Source of the DNA: Alphaproteobacteria bacterium | GTDB taxonomy: Bacteria > Pseudomonadota > Alphaproteobacteria > UBA8366 | Assembly (NCBI GenBank): GCA_029861675.1 | Contig: JAOTYV010000329.1 | Location: forward strand, 1 to 5,001 | Length of the DNA stretch: 5,001 nt | Direction of reading: 5' to 3' | Shown: positions 1 to 5,001 of the stretch, in pieces | Numbering within the stretch: position 1 is the stretch's first letter | Layout of the letters: every line of letters begins with the position of its first letter | Translations under genes and position numbers: made by a program | The notes under the pieces: generated by a model | What the model saw: only the letters and a program-made list of their open reading frames with translations | What the model was told of the DNA's origin: nothing | Databases searched by the model: none

Positions 1-861
1 ATTGCGGATCACAGCGAGCGCCTCCAGCACTGCATGAGTCCCGTGGCAGCAGGCGTGATGCTTGTAGCGGACGTTTTCGAACCAGAAAGTCCGGCCGAGA
101 CCGGCGAAAAGTTTTTCCGCATCGCCGCCGGTGCCGGCATGGGTCTCGGCAAATCCCTGTTCGCATTCAATGCCGTCGGGCCGGGAAACGAAACCGGACG
201 CGGCAAGCATCGCCGCCTCAACGCCATTGGCCGCCGCCATGCCGGCGTGAAACGGTTTGCCCATTGTGCCGAATTGCGATTTCAGGCCCGAGGCGCGGGT
301 CGCGGCGAGCCCCAGCGCATGGCGGGTCTGCTCTTGGCTGAGCCGCATGAGCCGAGCGCCGGCGGCGGTGGCGCCGAACGATCCCGCCGTCGCGGTCTGG
401 TGAAAGCCGTGCTGATAGTGGCTGGTACCCAGAAAACAGCCGACCCGGCAGGTCGTCTCCACTCCGACCAGAAACGCCTGAAGCAACTCGGCGCCGGACG
501 CGCCTGCCTTTTCGCCAATGGCCAGCGCCGCCGGCATGACGGCAACGCTGGGATGGCCGACATAGGCAAAATGCGTGTCGTCATAGTCGAGCGCATGGGA
601 GGCGGCGCCATTGGCCAGCGCCGCAGCGCGCGGCGGCAATTTGTTATTGAGCCCGAACACGGTGGCCGCCGGCGTCCCGCCATCATCCGCAACCATGCGT
701 CGGACCATGACGCTGACCGGTTCATCGAGCCCGGCAAGCATGACGGCGGACCAGTCGAGCATCGATAATTTTGCCACAGCCTTGGCACTTGCCGGAAACA
801 GCGCGCCATCAGACCCAACGGCAAAGCCGGCAACGCGTTCGGTAATTCCTGCTTCGCTCAT
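1..861 (-). CDS. MmgE/PrpD family protein (2-methylcitrate dehydratase / cis-aconitate decarboxylase superfamily), 3' end missing
   Basis: The frame is open from an ATG at 861 to the window edge, giving 287 residues of a family usually about 450 long, so the C-terminal lid domain is outside. Family signatures are clear: LDYDDTHF at residues 91-98, HPS at 103-105, GFHQT at 152-156, GKPFHAG at 201-207 and KHHACCHGTHAVLEAL at 267-282. In cis-aconitate decarboxylase and PrpD, the equivalent Asp, Thr, His and Lys residues line the active site; here they appear to be D94, T96, H103, K202 and K267. Known members act in the cytoplasm on free di- or tricarboxylic acids (dehydration of 2-methylcitrate, decarboxylation of cis-aconitate, epimerisation), not on CoA esters. 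The substrate cannot be assigned here. The start lies 11 nt after the acyl-CoA dehydrogenase stop. A GAGG overlapping that stop, 9 nt before the ATG, is the likely ribosome-binding site. It is the third gene of the operon. I am sure of the family and unsure of the reaction. Confidence 0.93.
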   Translation of the reverse strand, partial: MSEAGITERVAGFAVGSDGALFPASAKAVAKLSMLDWSAVMLAGLDEPVSVMVRRMVADDGGTPAATVFGLNNKLPPRAAALANGAASHALDYDDTHFAYVGHPSVAVMPAALAIGEKAGASGAELLQAFLVGVETTCRVGCFLGTSHYQHGFHQTATAGSFGATAAGARLMRLSQEQTRHALGLAATRASGLKSQFGTMGKPFHAGMAAANGVEAAMLAASGFVSRPDGIECEQGFAETHAGTGGDAEKLFAGLGRTFWFENVRYKHHACCHGTHAVLEALAVIRN

Positions 862-872
862 CAATCAGCGCC

Positions 873-2042
873 TCAATAGGACCGCGGCAGGCCGAGCACG
901 TGCTCGGCGAGGTAGCTCAGGATCAGGTTCGTCGAGATCGGCGCGACCTGGTAAAGCCGGGTCTCCCTGAACTTGCGCTCGACATCGTATTCGGCGGCGA
1001 AACCGAAGCCGCCATGGGTTTGCAGGCAGGCCTCCGCCGCCGCCCAGGAAGCCTCCGCGGCAAGCATCTTGGCAATGTTCGCCTCCGCGCCCGGATCGCC
1101 TCCCGCCTCATAGAAAGATGCCGCCTCGCGCACCATCAATTCGGCAGCGCGCATCTGCGCATAAGCGCGCGCAATCGGGAACTGGATACCCTGATTCTGG
1201 CCGATCGGCCGTCCAAAGACGACCCGCTCCCTGGCGTAGCCGGCGGCTTTATCAATGAGCCATTTGGCATCGCCAATGCATTCGGCGGCAATCAGGATGC
1301 GTTCCGCGTTCATGCCGGACAGGATGTAGCGGAAGCCCTTACCCTCTTCGCCGATCAAATTGTCCGCCGGCACCCTGAGATTGTCGAAAAACACTTCCGT
1401 CGTGGCGTGGTTGATCATCGTGCGGATCGGTCGGATCGTCAGGCCGTTGTCCCTGGCCTCCCGCATGTCGACGAGAAACACCGACAGCCCGTCGGTGCGC
1501 TTTGCCACCTTGTCGCGCGGCGTGGTGCGCGCCAGCATCAGCATCAGGTCGGAATAGTCCGCCCGCGACGTCCATATCTTCTGGCCGTTGATGACGTAGC
1601 TATCGCCGTCGCGCTGCGCCGTTGTCCTGAGCGCGGTGGTGTCCGTGCCGCTGGTCGGCTCGGTGACGCCAAAAGCCTGAAGACGCAGGGTTCCGGCGGC
1701 GATCTGCGGCAGATAAAGCTGCTTCTGACGCGTATCGCCATGTCTGAGAACCGTTCCCATCGTGTACATCTGCGCATGACAGGCTGCCGCATTGCCGCCT
1801 GAGCGATGGATCTCCTCCAGGATCGCGGCGGCGGCCGAAAGGCCGAGGCCGGAGCCGCCATAATCTTCGGGAATGAGCACGCCGAGATATCCTGCTTCCG
1901 TCAGCGCCTCGACGAACTTCGACGGATAGGCCTGTTCGCGGTCGAGCTCGCGCCAGTATTCGCCGGGAAACCGCTGGCAAAGCCGGGCCACCGCGTCGCG
2001 AATATCGGCATGGTCCGGCTGGCGTGATGTCGGGTTTTCCAC
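873..2042 (-). CDS. Acyl-CoA dehydrogenase with IVD/LCAD-type catalytic Glu placement
   Basis: A 389-residue, full-length FAD flavoenzyme that would oxidise an acyl-CoA to the 2,3-enoyl-CoA in the cytoplasm and pass electrons to an electron-transfer flavoprotein. The helical N-domain covers about 10-118 (PEDYGGSGLGL at 58-68). The beta-domain follows, with the flavin-binding GVTEPTSGTD at 125-134 and INGQKIWTS at 151-159. The C-terminal helical domain has RERVVFGRPIGQNQ at 271-284 and QTHGGFGF at 341-348. The usual catalytic Glu near the C-terminus (motif YEGT) is absent: the sequence reads LYQVAPIST at 363-371, so Gln365 takes its place. Glu247 in NAER fits the position used by isovaleryl-CoA and long-chain acyl-CoA dehydrogenases, so it is the likely base. 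The start is GTG, supported by AGGAG 8 nt upstream. It lies 5 nt after the CoA-transferase stop, so the two are almost certainly co-transcribed. Substrate chain length is not predictable by eye. Confidence 0.95.
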   Translation of the reverse strand: MENPTSRQPDHADIRDAVARLCQRFPGEYWRELDREQAYPSKFVEALTEAGYLGVLIPEDYGGSGLGLSAAAAILEEIHRSGGNAAACHAQMYTMGTVLRHGDTRQKQLYLPQIAAGTLRLQAFGVTEPTSGTDTTALRTTAQRDGDSYVINGQKIWTSRADYSDLMLMLARTTPRDKVAKRTDGLSVFLVDMREARDNGLTIRPIRTMINHATTEVFFDNLRVPADNLIGEEGKGFRYILSGMNAERILIAAECIGDAKWLIDKAAGYARERVVFGRPIGQNQGIQFPIARAYAQMRAAELMVREAASFYEAGGDPGAEANIAKMLAAEASWAAAEACLQTHGGFGFAAEYDVERKFRETRLYQVAPISTNLILSYLAEHVLGLPRSY

Positions 2043-2047
2043 GCTTT

Positions 2048-3190
2048 CTACTCCTGCAAGGCCCCGGAGGGTTGGAACTCCCTTCGTATGACCGGGCCAT
2101 GTTCGTCAAGCGCCGGCACGTGGCTTGGCCGGTCGCCATCGATGCGCACCGGCAGGTCGGCGACGAACAGCTCCGCGCCGTCAATCTCCACCGGCTGATT
2201 GCGCAACTGCGGATGACGCTCCAGATCGGCGACCGAATTCAGGTTCGAGCAAGCAATGCGGTGCTCGTTGAGAAGTACAATCAACGCCTCGCGGGAATGG
2301 CGCGAGAACACTTTGTCGATGATGGCGTCCATCTCGGAGCGATTGGCGACCCGGTCCTCATTATCGGCAAATCGTGCATCCGTGGCGAGGTCCGGCTCTT
2401 CAAGAATCCTCTCGCAAAAGGCTTTCCATTCGCGGTTGGACTGGATGGAGATCAGGACTTCGCCGCCATCTGCGGCGCGGTAGGTGCCATAGGGCGCGAT
2501 GATCGGATGCATCAGTCCGACCCGCGGCGTCGCCTTGCCCTGATAGCGCTGATAGAGCAGCGGCACATTCATCCAGTCGGCCATGACGTCGAACATGGCG
2601 ATGGAAATATCCGAACCTTCGCCGCTTTTCGCCCGCGCCAGCAGCGCCCTCAAGATCGCCGAATAGGCGGTCAGCCCAGTGGCGATATCGCAGACGGAAA
2701 AGCCGACGCGCGACGGCGATTCCGGCGTGCCGGTCACCGCGCAAAGGCCGCTTTCGGCCTGCACCAGCAGGTCATAGGCTTTCATCCGCGCATAAGGCCC
2801 CTGGCGGCCATAGCCGGTGATTTCGCAGGTGATCAGGCCGGGATTGATTTGCCGCAGCGCCGGCCCGGACAGGCCGCGCTTGTCCAGCGACCCCGGCGCC
2901 AGGTTCTGTAAAAGCACGTCGGCCCTGGACAGCATCGCGCGCAGCAGGTCGCCGTCCTGCCGGTCGTCGATATCCAGCACGATCGACTGCTTGCCGCGGT
3001 TCAGCCAGGCGAAATAGGCGCTGTGGCCGCTTGCCGCCCGGTCATAGGCGCGGGCGATGTCGCCGCCCGGGCGTTCCACCTTGATGACCCGCGCACCGGC
3101 ATCGGCCAGCAGCAGGCCGCAATAGGGCGCGGCAACCGCCTGTTCCACGGAGAGAACCGTATAACCTTCAAGCTCTCGTCCCAGACCCAT
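2048..3190 (-). CDS. Class III CoA-transferase (CaiB/BaiF family)
   Basis: A 380-residue protein of normal family length. Class III transferases move CoA between carboxylic acids through an aspartyl-anhydride/thioester intermediate and work as interlocked dimers in the cytoplasm. The N-terminus matches the Rossmann-like core: SVEQAVAAPYCGLLLADAGA at 14-33, KVERPGGD at 37-44, LNRGKQSIVLD at 63-73. The catalytic Asp is Asp168 in SVCDIATG (165-172), following YDLLVQAESG at 139-148 and VTGTPESP at 152-159. HPIIAPYGTY at 228-237 and AADGG at 239-243 belong to the small domain. The glycine-rich GGGGQ loop of formyl-CoA transferase is not present, so oxalate/formate is not the expected substrate. 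A succinyl-CoA- or acyl-CoA-dependent activation of a carboxylate is more likely, but that is inference. The ATG start has GGAG 6 nt upstream. It is the first gene of the operon and should supply the thioester for the following dehydrogenase. Confidence 0.95.
   Translation of the reverse strand: MGLGRELEGYTVLSVEQAVAAPYCGLLLADAGARVIKVERPGGDIARAYDRAASGHSAYFAWLNRGKQSIVLDIDDRQDGDLLRAMLSRADVLLQNLAPGSLDKRGLSGPALRQINPGLITCEITGYGRQGPYARMKAYDLLVQAESGLCAVTGTPESPSRVGFSVCDIATGLTAYSAILRALLARAKSGEGSDISIAMFDVMADWMNVPLLYQRYQGKATPRVGLMHPIIAPYGTYRAADGGEVLISIQSNREWKAFCERILEEPDLATDARFADNEDRVANRSEMDAIIDKVFSRHSREALIVLLNEHRIACSNLNSVADLERHPQLRNQPVEIDGAELFVADLPVRIDGDRPSHVPALDEHGPVIRREFQPSGALQE
2051..2055 (-). promoter_or_regulatory. 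Ribosome-binding site fixing the GTG start of the acyl-CoA dehydrogenase
   Basis: On the minus strand AGGAG is followed by an 8-nt spacer and GTG at 2042. The site lies inside the last codons of the CoA-transferase, directly before its TAG stop, so translation of the two genes is probably coupled. It argues for the GTG as the real start, because no in-frame ATG nearby has a better site. Confidence 0.75.
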
Positions 3191-3213
3191 CCCCGTCTCC
3201 GTCAGCGTGCCTT

Positions 3214-3224
3214 ACAGGTCCTGT
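3214..3224. promoter_or_regulatory. 11-bp palindrome (ACAGG-T-CCTGT), possible operator
   Basis: A perfect 5+1+5 palindrome lies 24-34 bp upstream of the CoA-transferase ATG, where a repressor or activator of the operon could bind. No regulator gene is in the window and the half-sites match no operator I can name with confidence. A short palindrome in GC-rich DNA can arise by chance. Confidence 0.2.
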
Positions 3225-3250
3225 CTACCGGCATCGCAGAGGCCTTTCCA

Positions 3251-3290
3251 CCGTCATCCTTCTCCCCCGGCCTGATCCGGGGATCAACCG
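3251..3290. repeat. Possible copy of an alphaproteobacterial dispersed intergenic repeat
   Basis: The stretch begins ccgtcatcc and contains ccccgg-cctgat-ccgggg (3265-3282), a 6-bp stem with a 6-nt loop, followed by gatcaaccgg. The layout 'cgtcatcc … gggc(t)tgacccgg ggatc' is typical of short palindromic repeats scattered between genes in many Rhizobiales and related genomes. This copy is diverged. There is no T-run after the stem on either strand, so a rho-independent terminator is not supported. Only one copy is in the window, so its repeat nature rests on memory of similar sequences. Confidence 0.35.
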
Positions 3291-3331
3291 GAGGATCGGG
3301 ACGCGGCCCGAGAAAATATCCATCTCGCGCC

Positions 3332-3446
3332 CGGTCCTGTTCGAGAGCGTTATTTTGGGGATGTCGGTTGAAATCCGGTGCGAGACAGTAGCGCTGTGTG
3401 TCAAACGGGGATCAGCAATTTCAAACGCATGCGGCGGATAGTCCGG
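3332..3446 (+). ncRNA. Cobalamin riboswitch-like sequence, orphan or degenerate
   Basis: The plus strand at 3355-3398 reads GGGGA, a CGG/CCG pair closing the loop TTGAAAT, GTGCGAGACAG and then GCGCTGTG. This order matches the conserved core of B12 riboswitches (GGGAA, CGGTGAAAATCCG, GC-GACCCGC-ACTGTG). An upstream CGGTCC at 3332-3337 could be the 5' strand of the next helix, and AGTCCGG at 3440-3446 matches the first half of the B12 box (AGYCMGG), but its second half (ACCTGCC) is missing. No cobalamin transport or synthesis gene follows on the plus strand; the element faces the 3' end of the minus-strand gene ending at 3447. It could be a relic, a shortened variant or chance similarity. Confidence 0.28.
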
Positions 3447-3806
3447 TCAGTAGAGCGTGAAGGGTTTCGCGTCGGGCAGCGGGGATTCCGGCGGTGCACT
3501 CTCATATTCCGTCAGGTTCGTTTCGAAGCTCTTGAACAGCGCAATCCAGGCTGCGACAGCAGGGGGGGCGGGGGCGGCGGGAGAACCGCCCTTGATACCG
3601 CCGGCCGGCTTGGACTTGGCCTTCCTGCCGCGATTGCCGGGATTGCCGGGATTGCCGGCGCGGGCAGCGCTTGCGCGTTCGCCGACATCGCCGGCGCGAT
3701 TGCCGTCCGCAGCCGGCGTTCCCTCCTGTGACCCGGCCATGGCCGCCATGGTCATTGTCATGGTCAACAACAACGCGCCCGCCACGTAATACAAAGGCTT
3801 TTTCAA
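3447..3806 (-). CDS. Small secreted or periplasmic protein of unknown function
   Basis: I do not recognise this family. From a TTG start the product is 119 residues. It has a textbook Sec signal peptide: KK at 2-3, a hydrophobic core at 5-20, and a signal peptidase I site AMA|GS after residue 24. The mature ~95 residues start with a polar, disordered-looking stretch. A Gly-X-Y run GNPGNPGNRGRK follows (51-62), then basic KAKSK, then a Pro/Ala linker GSPAAPAPPAVAA (74-86). The C-terminus is more protein-like, with WIALFKSFETNL (87-98) and a Pro-rich tail ending FTLY. There are no cysteines, so it is not a lipoprotein. The TTG is chosen because GGGG lies 5 nt upstream and because it puts the lysines at residue 2. 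ATGs at 3836 (129 aa) and 4007 (186 aa) give N-termini that bury the signal peptide. It may instead be inflated by low-complexity sequence; the signal peptide is the best argument that it is real. Confidence 0.65.
   Translation of the reverse strand: MKKPLYYVAGALLLTMTMTMAAMAGSQEGTPAADGNRAGDVGERASAARAGNPGNPGNRGRKAKSKPAGGIKGGSPAAPAPPAVAAWIALFKSFETNLTEYESAPPESPLPDAKPFTLY
3562..3575. repeat. Homopolymer G7 tract followed by C and G5 inside the small gene
   Basis: The plus strand has seven G, one C and then five or so G (seven C on the coding strand), coding for the Ala/Pro linker of the small secreted protein. Tracts of this length can slip during replication or cause sequencing errors. A one-base change would shift the frame and remove the C-terminal ~35 residues. 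Confidence 0.6.
3632..3658. repeat. Three exact tandem copies of the 9-mer GATTGCCGG
   Basis: Copies lie at 3632-3640, 3641-3649 and 3650-3658 with no mismatch. On the coding (minus) strand they are read as Gly-Asn-Pro triplets in the small secreted protein. The 9-bp unit keeps the frame, so copy number could vary between strains without breaking the gene. Confidence 0.9.
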
Positions 3807-3811
3807 TTCAT

Positions 3812-3815
3812 CCCC
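3812..3815 (-). promoter_or_regulatory. GGGG Shine-Dalgarno-like site supporting the TTG start
   Basis: On the minus strand the order is GAATCGGGG, ATGAA, then TTG at 3806. The GGGG lies 5 nt from the TTG, a suitable distance, and none of the in-frame ATGs has a stronger site. The first two G are also the end of the inverted repeat at 3814-3852. Confidence 0.4.
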
Positions 3816-3852
3816 GATTCCAAAATCAACCGACATTCCCAAAGTGAATCGG
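3814..3852 (-). promoter_or_regulatory. 7-bp inverted repeat in the leader of the small gene
   Basis: CCGATTC (3846-3852 read on the minus strand) is matched by GAATCGG (3814-3820), with 25 nt between. In the mRNA this could form a hairpin whose 3' arm includes part of the ribosome-binding site, so it could lower translation. The arms are short and the loop is long, so the evidence is weak. Confidence 0.25.
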
Positions 3853-3866
3853 TAACCAGTCCGCGG

Positions 3867-3872
3867 ATTGTA
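3867..3872 (-). promoter_or_regulatory. Possible -10 element (TACAAT) for the small gene
   Basis: TACAAT on the minus strand lies in the only clearly AT-rich patch of the window, within the palindrome ATTGTACAAT (3867-3876). A start site near 3860 would give a leader of about 55 nt before the TTG. No good -35 hexamer is seen at 16-18 bp, so this is tentative. Confidence 0.25.
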
Positions 3873-4092
3873 CAATTTTTTATCTTTGAACGGGACCCCC
3901 CGGATGGCGCCTCCCAATCGCCGGCATTGGCGGCACAATTGGAATCCGGCCGCGAAGCGACATCTGATGATGTCCGGCATCGCAATGTGCCAGATCGCAC
4001 CCGCCATTCAGACGCCGCCGATGTCTCCTAATGGCGATTGGAGGGCATCCATCAGTTTGGGTTAATCGTCCGCCTGAGCCCCGGGGTCCAGA

Positions 4093-5001
4093 CTACGCCT
4101 GCCTGTTCTCTTCGTCCGGCGTGACGTTCATGACGACAATTCCGGTCTTTTGCCCTGTCTCCACGTAGCGATAGGCGTCGGTGATTGCCTCAAAGGGATA
4201 GTTACGATCGATGACCGCGCGGAATTCGCCCGCCTCCATGCGGGCTTTCAGGAAGTCGACAAACGCCTTGCTGCTCTTCGGCAGCGGAAAAACGACCCGG
4301 CCGTTGCCGGTAATCCTGGACCAGATCTCGAGCAGGGGGTTCTGGCACCAGGGCCCGAGATCGGTCGCTGCAAAGACCCCGCCGGCAGTAAGCAGTCTCC
4401 GACATCGAAAATATGTCGTTTTCCCGACCGCATCAAAGACAAAATCAAAGGTTTCGCCGATTTGCGTGAAATCCTCGGCGGTGTAATCGACTGCGCGGTC
4501 CGCGCCGAGGGATTTGACGAGATCCAAGTGTTGAGTCGCGACGACCGCCGTCACCTCGGCGCCCGAGATTTTCGCGAGTTGCACCGCCGCTGTGCCGATG
4601 GCGCCGGACGCACCGTAGATCAGGATCTTGTGGCCGGGCTTGAGGCCGAATTTTTGCAGGTACGTGTTCGCATACCAGGCGCCCTCGCCAACTACAGCCT
4701 CGCTAAAGCGCACGCCTGCCGGCATGGCCGCGATCATGCCCTGTGCGGGCACACAGAGATATTCCGCATGCGCGCCATAATCGTCCGGCGACACGCCAAA
4801 TACGCGCTCGCCCGGCTTGAAGGACGTCACCTGCGTGCCAACAGCCTCGACCTCCCCGGCGAAATCCATGCCGAGGATCGTGCGGTTCGGCCGGAGGAGC
4901 CCGATACCGAGCCGGATGAAAAAGGGATGCGCCCGGAGCATGCCGCAATCGGTCCGGCTGACCGTCGTCGCATGCACCCTGATCAGGACTTCGCCGGCAT
5001 T
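4093..5001 (-). CDS. Zinc-independent NAD(P)-dependent medium-chain dehydrogenase/reductase (quinone oxidoreductase-like), 5' end missing
   Basis: The frame is open to the right edge and shows 302 residues; about 20-30 N-terminal residues are probably outside. The GTG at 4977 is not taken as the start, because the codons before it encode GEVLIRV, a core strand of the GroES-like domain. Visible features (counting from the edge): GMDFAGEVEAVG (44-55), FKPGERVFG (61-69), GAHAEY (76-81), the Rossmann nucleotide-binding YGASGAIGTAAVQLAK (129-144), LGADRAVDY (165-173) and FDAVGK (189-194). The four-cysteine structural zinc lobe is absent, which places it with the quinone/enoyl reductases rather than classical alcohol dehydrogenases. 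It likely reduces a carbonyl or activated double bond with NAD(P)H in the cytoplasm. It ends with TAG and is separated by 286 bp from the next gene, so a functional link to the leftward operon is not shown. Confidence 0.92.
   Translation of the reverse strand, partial: NAGEVLIRVHATTVSRTDCGMLRAHPFFIRLGIGLLRPNRTILGMDFAGEVEAVGTQVTSFKPGERVFGVSPDDYGAHAEYLCVPAQGMIAAMPAGVRFSEAVVGEGAWYANTYLQKFGLKPGHKILIYGASGAIGTAAVQLAKISGAEVTAVVATQHLDLVKSLGADRAVDYTAEDFTQIGETFDFVFDAVGKTTYFRCRRLLTAGGVFAATDLGPWCQNPLLEIWSRITGNGRVVFPLPKSSKAFVDFLKARMEAGEFRAVIDRNYPFEAITDAYRYVETGQKTGIVVMNVTPDEENRQA

Larger units (their letters stand above)
3191..3446. other. Intergenic region between the CoA-transferase operon and the small secreted-protein gene
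   Basis: No convincing gene is found on either strand. The 256 bp hold, from left to right: the ribosome-binding site of the CoA-transferase (GGAG at 3197-3200), an 11-bp palindrome at 3214-3224, a repeat-like GC-rich stem at 3251-3290, and a plus-strand riboswitch-like sequence at 3332-3446. The operon promoter should lie here, but I could not find a convincing -35/-10 pair. The operon could also be read through from the small gene to the right, because both point the same way. Confidence 0.6.
3807..4092. other. Intergenic region upstream of the small secreted-protein gene
   Basis: No convincing gene is seen; open frames here have no family features and unusual composition. The region holds an AT-rich patch at 3866-3890 (possible promoter), an inverted repeat at 3814-3852 next to the ribosome-binding site, and near its right end an 18-bp imperfect palindrome (4074-4091) centred on CCCCGGGG, just past the stop of the oxidoreductase gene. 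The last could be a weak hairpin in the mRNA tail but has no T-run. Confidence 0.55.

Noticed and set aside
34..768. Long plus-strand open frame of 244 codons opposite the MmgE/PrpD gene
   Set aside because: It is antisense to a frame with clear family motifs. Its own translation is Arg/Gly-rich without any domain, typical of the shadow of a GC-rich gene.
282..833. Minus-strand open frame of 183 codons in another phase of the MmgE/PrpD region
   Set aside because: The translation is Arg/Pro/Ser-rich with no family match, whereas the phase starting at 861 gives the full set of MmgE/PrpD motifs.
900..1802. Plus-strand open frame of 300 codons opposite the acyl-CoA dehydrogenase
   Set aside because: It is a shadow of the well-supported minus-strand gene, with no recognisable domain and no ribosome-binding site.
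2024..2911. Plus-strand open frame of 295 codons opposite the CoA-transferase
   Set aside because: It is a shadow frame caused by codon bias on the minus strand, with no domain or start signal.
3457..3789. Plus-strand open frame of 110 codons downstream of the riboswitch-like element
   Set aside because: It would give the riboswitch a target, but the product has no B12-related feature and is low-complexity Pro/Leu/Ala. The opposite strand has a proper signal peptide.
3807..4007. Extension of the small gene upstream to ATGs at 3836 or 4007
   Set aside because: The added residues would put the signal peptide inside the protein, and neither ATG has a better ribosome-binding site than the TTG at 3806.
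4074..4091. Palindrome around CCCCGGGG just after the oxidoreductase stop as a terminator
   Set aside because: It has no loop bases and no following T-run on the minus strand, so it does not meet the form of a rho-independent terminator.
4975..4977. GTG as the true start of the oxidoreductase
   Set aside because: The eight codons before it are in frame and encode the conserved GEVLIRV strand of the family, so the gene starts beyond the right edge.

Overview
The window is GC-rich DNA (about 60% by eye). It most likely comes from an alphaproteobacterium. The basis is the codon use, a tightly packed catabolic operon, and an intergenic 'gtcatcc…ggcctgatccgggg' sequence that resembles dispersed repeats common in that class. 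This is an inference; no rRNA, tRNA or other taxonomic marker is present. Every gene I can support lies on the minus strand, so the window is read from right to left.

Right edge (4093-5001): the C-terminal ~302 residues of a zinc-independent medium-chain dehydrogenase/reductase (quinone oxidoreductase-like). Its N-terminus lies beyond the window. Next comes a 286-bp spacer (3807-4092) with an AT-rich patch, a possible promoter and a 7-bp inverted repeat that runs into a ribosome-binding site. After it is a small predicted secreted protein (3447-3806, TTG start) with a Gly-Asn-Pro repeat and a Pro/Ala linker. I do not recognise its family.

Middle (3191-3446): a 256-bp intergenic stretch. It holds an 11-bp palindrome, a fragment resembling an alphaproteobacterial dispersed repeat and, on the plus strand, a sequence strikingly like the core of a cobalamin riboswitch. 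The riboswitch-like sequence has no plus-strand gene downstream that would make sense of it.

Left (1-3190): a compact three-gene operon read leftward: a class III (CaiB/BaiF) CoA-transferase, then 5 nt, an acyl-CoA dehydrogenase with GTG start, then 11 nt, and an MmgE/PrpD-family lyase cut by the left edge. The set suggests catabolism of a carboxylic or dicarboxylic acid: the transferase makes the CoA thioester, the flavoenzyme desaturates it, and the MmgE/PrpD protein hydrates, dehydrates or decarboxylates a related free acid. The substrate cannot be read from the sequence. The acyl-CoA dehydrogenase has Gln where most of the family has the C-terminal catalytic Glu, and has a Glu at the alternative isovaleryl-CoA dehydrogenase/LCAD position. 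This operon is the most interesting content, together with the orphan riboswitch-like element. I saw no transposase, CRISPR array, phage gene or defence gene.
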